From the IMG/VR virus record IMGVR_UViG_3300026186_000010, positions 1-22,796 of that record: a stretch of 22,796 nt of DNA; one strand, given 5' to 3'. This stretch comes from a virus. Both the position numbers and the translations under genes were made by a program. Below, piece after piece: positions 15,146 through 22,796 of the stretch. A model generated the notes under the pieces. That model was not told the DNA's origin. It did no database searches and worked only from the letters and a program-made list of their open reading frames with translations. Position 1 is the stretch's first letter; every line of letters starts with the position of its first letter.

Positions 15146-18100
15146 AAGTATAATTAATGTATCTTAGAGGTTTACCTCTTTGAACAATTGCTGAAGTTGA
15201 AATACCACCCAACCCATTAGTTGTGTATGCATTAAATGCTTGAGAAGCAACTTTTCCAAGGTCGATTCTTCCCCAACTAAAGGTTCCAAAATATCTAGAT
15301 GTCTCAACTCCTGAAGTTGAAGGATTATTACTACTAGACCTTGCATAAATTCTTCTTACATAGGTTATTCCAACACCAGTAACATTAGATGCCATACTAC
15401 TTGCAGTATCTACTTGATAAACATTATCAATATATTGAGTTCCAACCCCAATAACATTACCACTAGTATCTTTAGAAGATATTGAGGTAGTTGCTATTCC
15501 TGCATTTGAATCAGAAATTACGAAGAAATCTCCAACATCAAGAGAACTTATAGTAATAGCAGATCCAACATAAGTAGTATTTCTCAAATCTGAGTTACCT
15601 GGAATAAAGAGATCAAAAATCATCTTCTCATTCGACGCCACTGTAGTAGTTCCGAACCCAACAACTATTCCAGCATCTCCAGTATAATAGTTTGAAGTAT
15701 TTGTCTCCTTAACCTTCACAGGATCTGGAATAAGAACTACTGGAGGATTAGTTGAGGTATATCCTGATCCTGGAGTAGAACCTATAGTTATAGCGCTTAC
15801 AACGCCACTACTTAAGGTTGCCGTTGCATATGCTTGATTATCGCCTGGAGTCGTTCCTAGTCCCACTGGGGAACCAATTGTTAATGTAGGTGCAGTAGTA
15901 TATCCATATCCACCATCAGATATAATAATGGACGTAATTGTTCCAGCAGTAGAAACATTTGCAGTGGCGGCCGCCGAAACTAAAGATTCCTGACCAAAAA
16001 TGTTAATATTTTGTTGAATATCATCCCTCAATACACTAGTAGATGCTTCATTATAAGGATCAAATCCAGGTTTAATGGAATCGACATATACTTGCGTAGA
16101 ACCTATTCCAACAGATTGAATAATATGAGTAGTTGGGTGAATATGAGGTTCATAAAGATTTCTATCTTTACCAACAAAAACCCCATCAATAATCATATCT
16201 CTTGTCTGTCTACACCACTTAACAGGTCGTTTAAGAGTTTCATCATCAGTAAGACCTGCTCCTCCATATGGATTAGTCTGAACAGAATCGGTCGTATTAA
16301 TTCCAGTAACAACTCTAGGATCTTGCTGTAAACCAGGACCTTGCCCAAATCCACCTTCATAATTTAATGTAAGTTTATCACCAACCTTAACAGTTTCAAG
16401 AATATCTTTAAAGACAACATCGACAGCACCACTTCCCTTATAGAATATAACTTTTACTGTATCCCCATCTTTTGGTGCCTCAGTAAATTCAATTATACTT
16501 CCACCTTCAAAGATATAAGATTCTCCAGGTTTTTGAATAATATCATTAATGAATATAAGAAGTGTTGCTTTAATATCAATAGGAGACCCTTTTGCAGCTC
16601 TAATTGTAACAAATTGGTCATTAAGTCTTAATGAGAATTTCTTTCTTACCCCATCAAAGAATTGATGGAAAGTATCAAGAACTTCAAATTGACCAACACT
16701 CCATCCAGCGAATGAATCATTAAATGTTTCCTGAATTGATATTTGGAATTCCTCAAATGATTTGGAAGTATCAGTAGGAATTCCACTATTCCCTCCAACT
16801 TCAACGGTTAATATTTCACCTTGACCATATGAATATCCAGTATTTCTAAGACTAAATTCAATTACACTAGAACCTTGTCCCACCACAATATCTACTTTTG
16901 CTTGAGTTCCAATTCCGGAAGAAGAAGAACTATAAAGCAACGGAAGATTAGAATATGATAATGGATCATCAACTACTACACGAAGAGGTTTTTTAACACT
17001 TCCACTTCTACCATAGAAATGAGTTCTTGTTGATATTCCAACATTAAGTTCAAATGTATTATCATTAACAACCCTATTAATAATTGTTGGGTTAATAGCT
17101 GGATCCATCTTAGATGAAGAATTATTATTAATTCTTGGAGATACAATTGCTGCCTGTACAGTTCCTCCCGAATTATAATAAGTTGGTACAGTTGATATTC
17201 CAACATTTACTTCAAATTCTGTGGTGCTATTAACATCAGTAACATTAACACCGCCATAGGTTGGATCAGCTTTTCTAGGATATCTATGATGAGAAGCATG
17301 AGAATCTTTAGCACAAGTAAAGATTAAAGATTCATCTGCCAACTTAATAGTAGTTCCTTTTGTCAAACTATGTGTTCCAATCCCTAATACCAAATCACCC
17401 GTTGCAGGATTATATGTAGCAGTAGAAATACCATAATTAACAATGGTTGTTATACCAACATTAAGAGTAATTGTAGTAGCAGTCGTTGCACCAATAGAAA
17501 CTGAAGTATCATAATAAGGATCTACAGGTCTGGGATAGGTATGATAACTTGCATTCCCATCCATTGCACAGGTAAAGGTTAATGAATTATTAGCAATTTT
17601 AATTGATTCACCTGCTTTTGTTAAACTTCCTACAGCAGAAGATACAAATGTATGAACACCAACATTTGTAGAAGGTGTATTTCCAGTACCTAAAACTTGA
17701 ACTTCAAATGAATTAGTAGTTACGCCAGAAATTGCTAACCACTTATTATTTGCATAATCTCCAGCTCGTGGATAAGTATGATTAGTGGCATGACTATCTT
17801 CGGCACATGTAAAGGTTAATGAATCGGTTGCAAATTTAACTCTATCTCCATTAGAGAATATAGATGTTCCAATTCCAACTCCAGAAACAAAGCAGGTCAT
17901 AATGCCTGTTGTTGGGGTATATGTGCAGGTAGTTAAAGTATGAGAGGTAGATCCTTTAAGTGTATGTGATCCAATAGTTAATGCTAAATCACCCGTGGTA
18001 GGAGTATATGTAGCATCAGAAACATCAAAAGTTACCTTCGGAGCTGTACCAACATTTACAGTTACTGTATTAGTAGTTGTTGATGTAATTGCAGTAGTTC

Positions 18101-21100
18101 CGATTCCAATAATAGGATCATTTGCTCGTGGATAAGAGTGATCAGTAGCATTTCTGTCTTGACTACACGAGAATGTTAATGCGTCGGTAGAGAATCCAAG
18201 AACTTGAGTTGTATTATAACTATGTGAAGGAATTGTTAATACCAAATCACCAGTAGTGGGATCATAAGTTGCATCGGTAGGTGTAGTTGTCCCTACACCT
18301 GCTACAGTTACTCCCCCACCCACTGCACTAACAAAAGTATGTACATAATCTCCACCAGAAATTATTGCATCAGAAGTTGCGCTAATGAAGGAATGTGCAT
18401 AATTACCACCAGAAATTACTGCGTCACTATCTGCACTTACAAAACTATGTGCGGATTGATCTCCAGGACCAGCAACACCAACATTAACAGTAATCGTGTC
18501 ATTCATATGAACAACGCCATTGGTAGATGCTGATACAAATGTATGTGCAGATGTGTCGGTGGAAATGCCTACATTAACATCAAATGTATTTGTAGCAACA
18601 TTTGAAACAGTTAACCATTTACCGCTATATGGATCTGTTTTTCTTGGATATGCATGATGTGTTCTATTTAAATCTGTAGCACAAGTAAATGTTACAGAAT
18701 TATTTACAAGTCTAACTTTATCATTATTATTAAATCCATGACTACCAATAGTTAGAGTCAATACTCCTGTTGTAGGAGCATATGCAGCATTTGTTGCTGT
18801 ATAAGGAGTTCCATCGCTAGTAATACCAATTGATGTGTTATATGCCGGATCATCCCCTCTTGGATAGAAGTGTGTAGATACACCAGCATCTAATCCACAT
18901 GTCATTGCTAGTCCAGTAAATATCACGACACTAGATTTGCCAGTAGTACTCAATCCATGAACACCAGACGTAGTGACAGTCATAATACCAGTAGTGCTGG
19001 TATATGCCGCTGTAGAGATAGAAAGAGGAGCGGCATAATCGCAAGTCATTGCGATACCCGATAAAAGAACCTCTTCACCTCTTACCAATCCATGAGCAAG
19101 TGTTGTAGTAACTGTAGCTATGCCTGATACTGAAGAATATCCAACATTTGATATATCTCTTGGGACATAGAATATTTGCCCACTAGTAATTGCAATGCCA
19201 GTTATATGTCCATCTGAAATTGTTGCAGTACCAACATTTGTATAATTTGCCTCATAAAGGCTAGATGTCTGAATCGCAACATTAACAGTAGGTTGAACTC
19301 CTACTCTATATCCAGATCCACTATTTCCAACACTAATTGACTGAATCGTACCTGCAGTAGAAACTGTTACTGTTCCTCCTGCAGCTACCAATGGTTGATA
19401 TCCAAATCCTCCCGTTGATCCTACAGAAACTATAACCCCTCCTGTAGGAACAGTTGCATTATTAGTATCATAAGCAACCGAAGATGCAGTACCAGTAAAC
19501 ACAATACTAGAGATCCCAACATCTTCAGTTAAACTATAATCTTTCTCTTGTGCCTGAATTCCTTGAGGAATTTGGAAAATACCATTAATTAAAATAACGG
19601 AATTATTTGTAGAAATTCCAGTAATATTTTCACGATTTGATTTTAAAGTAAATGTTTTTCCAATTCCACTAAATTCATTTGAAATATCATCAAAAATATA
19701 ATTTGTTGAGTATGCAGCTCTTTCTTCATTTATACCCCCACTTCTCATAAAGGTTCTACCTTGGAAACTGGAATGAGTTGAGATACCCGTCCAATCTCTA
19801 TCGTCTGGTGCATTTGTTGTTGATGATATTGGATCAGGTCCATAAGGTGCTTCAGCAAAGTGAAGAGTATTATCAATAATATTATAATTACCCTCAATTA
19901 CTCTAACAACATCTCCCACAGAATGAGTGGCAATTCCTGTTCCCATCCATGTTCTATCAACAAGAATTATATTTGTATTTCCAAAACCAACAGTATTGAT
20001 TTTCATTATCTCATTATTAATCTGAATTATATTTCCACCAAAGAATGATGTTATTCCAGAGAAAATGAGTCGATTATCTACTATTTGAGCATTTTTCGCA
20101 AGGGTTGTTGTAACTGAACTACCAACAATAGGAGACTGCATCCAATTATCAATTGCAATAAGAGCTTTTGCATTTTGATTTTTCGCCACAAATACATGAG
20201 ATGTTCCAATTCCAACAGAAGTAAAATTTAAAACCGATGCAGTTGCTGCCAATGCATCACTAGCACTTGCCGCAACTTTAACAACACTCTCATTTACCTT
20301 AACAATGTATAATGTAGATGGTAATTTATCCGTTGTTCCAATTCCAACAAAAGATGCTGTTTGAATTCCAATCGCCATCGTAGCACCAACACCAGCATGA
20401 TGATAAGAAACTTCTTCACCCGTTACAAAGAAATGATCCGGAATAGTAATTGTATTATTCGTTGTACTAACTATCTGAGAATCATCTCCTCCAAAATATC
20501 TTTGGAAAATCATATTCTGATTATGAGTTAGGTCAAAACTTCTCTTGATTGATTTATCAGTTCCCTCATATAAACCATAATCTGTAACAAATGCTGCATT
20601 AGTTCCAATTCCAATCAAATTATCTGCACGAAGACTTTCTTTAAGAAGTCCCACTGCATTTTCAAATACTCTTACTTGAACATCAATACTAGCTTCGGGA
20701 GTAAAGGTTAAGAATGTCCCACTTTCAGTGTAATTAGCATCAAAAGTTCCTAAAGAAGAATGTGATTGTAAAATACCATATTCTGTTATAGATGCAGTTG
20801 TTCCATCATCAACAACTACAACTTCAGACATTTCATACTTATTATTAGTTGTATCTTCTACACAAGTAATATAATATGCACAAGAATGTCCACCCGAATA
20901 TGAAGTAATTGAAGTTACGCCAGGAGATCCTGAAGCAGCAATAGATGCGTATCCAGAATCAAATATACAAGTATTTAATTCTTGAGTCCCAATTCCAGTA
21001 AGTCCAGAATCAGCACTAGCAAGGGAAATAGCAAGAGTGTTTATAGTGTGTGCAACACCAACAGCAGAATCTGGTTTAAAGTCAACTTTAAAATGTGTAC

Positions 21101-22796
21101 CATCAACATAAGCATAATAAGTTCCTAATCCAGCAATTCCAAAACTACTCTGATTATTATCAGTTAATTGACCATACTCAACCAAATCTGCAGTTATTCC
21201 ATCATGAAGAATATTAAGTTCATCGAATTCGTAATAAGAACCATCAGTTCCTCCAATTTCAACTAAAACTTTTGCAGCACGATATGTTGTAGCAATTCCA
21301 ACAATTGTTACTGCCGAACTTGATCCACTTGGAATAGTAACTTGATTTGATCTAATATCTACAATAGTTCCTAAAGTAGTGCTTCCAATTCCCGAAACAT
21401 TACTCTTAAGATCATGTGAAACAAATCCAATATCATAATCATTAATAGAATATTTAATAGGATAGAAGTTAAGTTGTCCAAGAGTTCCACTTATACCAAA
21501 ATCAAATGATCCAAGATCTGGATATGTTGAAACTCTACCATATTGATTAAGATATCCCAATTCATTATCATGAAGAAGAGAAACAATCAAAATTTGTCTT
21601 TCCGCAAGATATCTTTTATCTCTTGCAAAAGTAATATATTTCTTAGTTCTTGCAGAAGCTAATTCAAATAAATCAACTGTACTATACCTATCTGCTCTAG
21701 GTAGATGACTAAATGATCCACTAAAATCATCAATTAGTAAAACTCTATTTCCAACAGATTCATAATAATCTGCTAACACTCTATTTTGGAAGACAATTTC
21801 ATTAGAAATTAAACCAAAAGTTCCAAATTTTTCAGTCTTTTCAGTTGCTAAATCAAAAGCATAAACACAATTTAAATCACCTGTTCCAAAAAGTTCAACA
21901 ACAACATCAGACATAGAATCCCATGCTTCTAAATCATAGTAAATTGGATTTCCATCCCAAGTGCTATCCATTGGACTTTCAATCATTAAATCTGAGAATT
22001 TTACAAATCCAGAAGTATGATTTAAAGAACTTACAGGATCATTCCATGTATCATAATCAATTTTAGATTTTAAAGCATATGAAAAATATTGATAATAATG
22101 ATTATCAGGAAGTCTTTGTGTTGTATTATTTAAAATTCCAGTGTCATACTTCCACCCTTTATTAACATCTGAATATGGTCCTAGCTTAATATAGGAATTA
22201 AATTCTACTTTCTCCCGAATAACTCCTCTAGTATTTGAAGATTGTCCTGTTAAAATACTATTTAATTTAAGATCACTATCTGTTGATACTTTTAAGAACT
22301 CATCCCTATTATTCCAACTTTGAACTACTCCAACATAAGAATCAGATACAACATATTCTCCCATAAAGAAATCATTTTTCTTAAGTTTTATATCAAAATC
22401 TGGGAAATATGCTTCTGGAAGAATTCTACCCATAGAAGAATATGGATCAAAAACTCCTGGGAATGCATTAGGAGCTAATGCATCTGTCATATCATAAGTA
22501 ATAGAACCCGTATTTCCACCTAAATCTGGTTCAATAGCAGTAACGGGGAATAATGCATAATCATAACTATTAGAATTAAATCCCTTTGCAGTAGATCCAA
22601 TTCCAACACTCAAATTCTCTATTAATACTTTACTACCAACTTCAAATGGGAAAACATCACTAAATCCAGTATTAAATCCTACAGTTACTTTTTTAGTTGT
22701 ACTATTATAGGATATAGTATTAATACCAATACCATTTGAGTTATCAATAGGAATGATAGTCGGAGTTGTGTTATACATTCCTGTTGTATTTTTACG
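15141..22796 (-). CDS. Giant virion structural protein in the gp7 position, 5' end outside window
   Basis: The frame is open to the right edge: six more codons (R K N T T G) precede the Met at 22778, with no stop. The GGA directly before that ATG is too close to serve as a ribosome site. The true start is therefore probably outside the window, and at least 2551 codons are present. Numbered from Met 22778, residues 1 to about 650 are a folded head with YYQYFSYALKSKIDYDTWND (about 230-250). A mosaic middle follows: a NEIMKIN/DRTWMGTG module (about 905-960), an INGIFQIPQG module (about 1070) and an array of C-x2-D-x5-H-x-YPR-x2-D repeats (1294-1838). The conserved C-terminal part has WSVGQFEVLDTFHQFFDG (about 2020-2040), INDIIQKPGESY (about 2080), RPVKWCRQTRDMIIDGVFVG and a closing GTFSWGRIDLG segment. 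T4 has gp7 directly before gp8, so this is a positional gp7 counterpart. I could not see real sequence likeness to T4 gp7. Confidence 0.88.
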   Translation of the reverse strand, partial: RKNTTGMYNTTPTIIPIDNSNGIGINTISYNSTTKKVTVGFNTGFSDVFPFEVGSKVLIENLSVGIGSTAKGFNSNSYDYALFPVTAIEPDLGGNTGSITYDMTDALAPNAFPGVFDPYSSMGRILPEAYFPDFDIKLKKNDFFMGEYVVSDSYVGVVQSWNNRDEFLKVSTDSDLKLNSILTGQSSNTRGVIREKVEFNSYIKLGPYSDVNKGWKYDTGILNNTTQRLPDNHYYQYFSYALKSKIDYDTWNDPVSSLNHTSGFVKFSDLMIESPMDSTWDGNPIYYDLEAWDSMSDVVVELFGTGDLNCVYAFDLATEKTEKFGTFGLISNEIVFQNRVLADYYESVGNRVLLIDDFSGSFSHLPRADRYSTVDLFELASARTKKYITFARDKRYLAERQILIVSLLHDNELGYLNQYGRVSTYPDLGSFDFGISGTLGQLNFYPIKYSINDYDIGFVSHDLKSNVSGIGSTTLGTIVDIRSNQVTIPSGSSSAVTIVGIATTYRAAKVLVEIGGTDGSYYEFDELNILHDGITADLVEYGQLTDNNQSSFGIAGLGTYYAYVDGTHFKVDFKPDSAVGVAHTINTLAISLASADSGLTGIGTQELNTCIFDSGYASIAASGSPGVTSITSYSGGHSCAYYITCVEDTTNNKYEMSEVVVVDDGTTASITEYGILQSHSSLGTFDANYTESGTFLTFTPEASIDVQVRVFENAVGLLKESLRADNLIGIGTNAAFVTDYGLYEGTDKSIKRSFDLTHNQNMIFQRYFGGDDSQIVSTTNNTITIPDHFFVTGEEVSYHHAGVGATMAIGIQTASFVGIGTTDKLPSTLYIVKVNESVVKVAASASDALAATASVLNFTSVGIGTSHVFVAKNQNAKALIAIDNWMQSPIVGSSVTTTLAKNAQIVDNRLIFSGITSFFGGNIIQINNEIMKINTVGFGNTNIILVDRTWMGTGIATHSVGDVVRVIEGNYNIIDNTLHFAEAPYGPDPISSTTNAPDDRDWTGISTHSSFQGRTFMRSGGINEERAAYSTNYIFDDISNEFSGIGKTFTLKSNRENITGISTNNSVILINGIFQIPQGIQAQEKDYSLTEDVGISSIVFTGTASSVAYDTNNATVPTGGVIVSVGSTGGFGYQPLVAAGGTVTVSTAGTIQSISVGNSGSGYRVGVQPTVNVAIQTSSLYEANYTNVGTATISDGHITGIAITSGQIFYVPRDISNVGYSSVSGIATVTTTLAHGLVRGEEVLLSGIAMTCDYAAPLSISTAAYTSTTGIMTVTTSGVHGLSTTGKSSVVIFTGLAMTCGLDAGVSTHFYPRGDDPAYNTSIGITSDGTPYTATNAAYAPTTGVLTLTIGSHGFNNNDKVRLVNNSVTFTCATDLNRTHHAYPRKTDPYSGKWLTVSNVATNTFDVNVGISTDTSAHTFVSASTNGVVHMNDTITVNVGVAGPGDQSAHSFVSADSDAVISGGNYAHSFISATSDAIISGGDYVHTFVSAVGGGVTVAGVGTTTPTDATYDPTTGDLVLTIPSHSYNTTQVLGFSTDALTFSCSQDRNATDHSYPRANDPIIGIGTTAITSTTTNTVTVNVGTAPKVTFDVSDATYTPTTGDLALTIGSHTLKGSTSHTLTTCTYTPTTGIMTCFVSGVGIGTSIFSNGDRVKFATDSLTFTCAEDSHATNHTYPRAGDYANNKWLAISGVTTNSFEVQVLGTGNTPSTNVGVHTFVSSAVGSLTKAGESIKIANNSLTFTCAMDGNASYHTYPRPVDPYYDTSVSIGATTATTITLNVGITTIVNYGISTATYNPATGDLVLGIGTHSLTKGTTIKLADESLIFTCAKDSHASHHRYPRKADPTYGGVNVTDVNSTTEFEVNVGISTVPTYYNSGGTVQAAIVSPRINNNSSSKMDPAINPTIINRVVNDNTFELNVGISTRTHFYGRSGSVKKPLRVVVDDPLSYSNLPLLYSSSSSGIGTQAKVDIVVGQGSSVIEFSLRNTGYSYGQGEILTVEVGGNSGIPTDTSKSFEEFQISIQETFNDSFAGWSVGQFEVLDTFHQFFDGVRKKFSLRLNDQFVTIRAAKGSPIDIKATLLIFINDIIQKPGESYIFEGGSIIEFTEAPKDGDTVKVIFYKGSGAVDVVFKDILETVKVGDKLTLNYEGGFGQGPGLQQDPRVVTGINTTDSVQTNPYGGAGLTDDETLKRPVKWCRQTRDMIIDGVFVGKDRNLYEPHIHPTTHIIQSVGIGSTQVYVDSIKPGFDPYNEASTSVLRDDIQQNINIFGQESLVSAAATANVSTAGTITSIIISDGGYGYTTAPTLTIGSPVGLGTTPGDNQAYATATLSSGVVSAITIGSTPGSGYTSTNPPVVLIPDPVKVKETNTSNYYTGDAGIVVGFGTTTVASNEKMIFDLFIPGNSDLRNTTYVGSAITISSLDVGDFFVISDSNAGIATTSISSKDTSGNVIGVGTQYIDNVYQVDTASSMASNVTGVGITYVRRIYARSSSNNPSTSGVETSRYFGTFSWGRIDLGKVASQAFNAYTTNGLGGISTSAIVQRGKPLRYINYTS
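16430..16660 (-). other. 'INDIIQKPG' module, second copy in right-hand giant
   Basis: This part encodes KKFSLRLNDQ, then LLIFINDIIQKPGESY, then SIIEFTEAPKDGDTVKVIFY. It shares its order of elements with the copy at 19490-19670 (KTFTLKSN, VILINGIFQIPQ, KDYSLTED, SIVFTG). This is a recurring marine phage virion module with the pattern F-x-L ... I-N-x-I-x-Q-x-P ... I-x-F-T. Boundaries are approximate. Confidence 0.6.
17265..18899 (-). repeat. Six C-x2-D-x5-H-x-YPR-x2-D repeats in right-hand giant
   Basis: Six units carry an invariant 17-residue core C-x-x-D-x5-H-x-Y-P-R-x-x-D. The cores lie at 17265-17315, 17520-17570, 17757-17807, 18117-18167, 18633-18683 and 18849-18899. Each is part of a larger unit of about 72-172 residues that usually opens with a strand like ATYDPTTGDLVLTI-SH, then LTFTC, the core, and a closing strand like TNTFEVNVGIST. 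The cores differ at DNA level, so conservation is at protein level. A decayed copy with only the Cys (IAMTCDYAAP) lies just N-terminal, near 19040-19055. Confidence 0.9.
18288..18449 (-). repeat. 54-bp tandem repeat, three units of 18 residues
   Basis: Three consecutive 54-base units (18396-18449, 18342-18395, 18288-18341) encode H-[ST]-F-[VI]-S-A followed by DSDAVISGGNYA-like sequence; the third is diverged. Related HTFVSA segments lie at about 18543 and 17652. The units lie inside the array of YPR repeats and keep the reading frame. Confidence 0.85.
19490..19670 (-). other. 'INGIFQIPQ' module, first copy in right-hand giant
   Basis: This part encodes KTFTLKSNRENI, VILINGIFQIPQG, DYSLTEDVG and SIVFTG. 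It parallels the module at 16430-16660 about 3 kb further along the same gene. Boundaries are approximate. Confidence 0.55.
19893..20070 (-). other. 'NEIMKI..DRTWMGT' module in right-hand giant
   Basis: This part encodes IIQINNEIMKIN, IILVDRTWMGTGI and THSVGDVVRVIEG. It is the third example of the module inserted in gp15 (900-1100) and present in the DUF4815 giant (6930-7150). Confidence 0.55.

Noticed and set aside
16011-16331. A 106-codon plus-strand open frame
   Set aside because: It is antisense inside the right-hand giant; the peptide is Ser/Asn/Ile/Arg-rich and looks like a frame shadow.
16976-17206. Minus-strand frame of 76 codons rich in Leu, Ile and Gln
   Set aside because: It is an alternative frame of the giant gene on the same strand. 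The composition is that expected from shifting Asn/Ser/Thr-rich codons.
17265-18899. Repeat array considered as a CRISPR
   Set aside because: The units are diverged at DNA level, unequal in spacing and in frame throughout, so this is a protein repeat and not a CRISPR.
22776-22778. ATG at 22778 as the true start of the right-hand giant
   Set aside because: The frame continues without a stop to the window edge, and the only purine-rich bases abut the ATG. It is more likely an internal methionine.
15141-22796. Diversity-generating retroelement variable region in the repeat-rich giants
   Set aside because: No reverse transcriptase and no near-identical template-variable pair with adenine-specific differences is visible in the window.

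Overview
The window is a late structural-gene block of a T4-like tailed phage (contractile-tail myovirus), with every supported gene on the minus strand. The base composition is strongly A+T-rich. The gene order, read right to left, follows phage T4: baseplate wedge gp8, then neck and tail-completion genes gp13, gp14 and gp15, then gp16, the small terminase. The protein flavour (a DUF4815-type giant virion protein, a gp14 ending in DFSEGNPFG, an acidic ORF with PEVKYYD repeats) is that of marine T4-like viruses of cyanobacteria or SAR11-type bacteria. The host cannot be fixed from this window: no photosynthesis or other host-derived metabolic gene is present.

Layout from right to left in the direction of transcription. 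(1) 22796-15141: a giant virion protein of at least 2551 codons, open at the right edge, in the place where T4 has gp7. (2) 15119-13545: gp8. (3) 13538-5922: a second giant protein (2538 aa) with an N-terminal DUF4815-like region. (4) 5920-5687: a 77-aa coiled-coil protein. (5) 5687-5301: a 128-aa probable virion protein. (6) 5278-4433: gp13. (7) 4428-1879: an unusually long gp14. (8) 1853-840: gp15 with an inserted module. (9) 833-399: gp16. (10) 357-1: the N-terminal part of an acidic repeat protein that runs off the left edge. The window is almost fully coding, and no gap between genes exceeds 41 bases.

Transcription looks organised into short late units. All four gaps of 20 bases or more carry an ATAAATA element (three CATAAATA, one AATAAATA) overlapping or abutting the stop codon of the gene upstream. 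These match the T4-type late promoter TATAAATA in 7 of 8 positions. The gaps of 6 bases or less carry none. The predicted units are gp8+DUF4815 giant+two small genes, gp13+gp14, gp15+gp16, and the acidic ORF with whatever follows it.

The most notable biology is the mosaic build of the virion proteins. A few small beta-rich modules recur across proteins that sit in different parts of the particle: a Gly-Tyr/Ala-Pro module, a 'NE...DGT..H..G' module, an 'SSGATA' module, an 'INGIxQxP' module, and a C-x2-D-x5-H-x-YPR-x2-D repeat. gp14, gp15 and gp8 are all longer than their T4 counterparts because such modules sit inside an otherwise recognisable core. I see no defence system, CRISPR array, tRNA, integrase, insertion sequence or diversity-generating reverse transcriptase.
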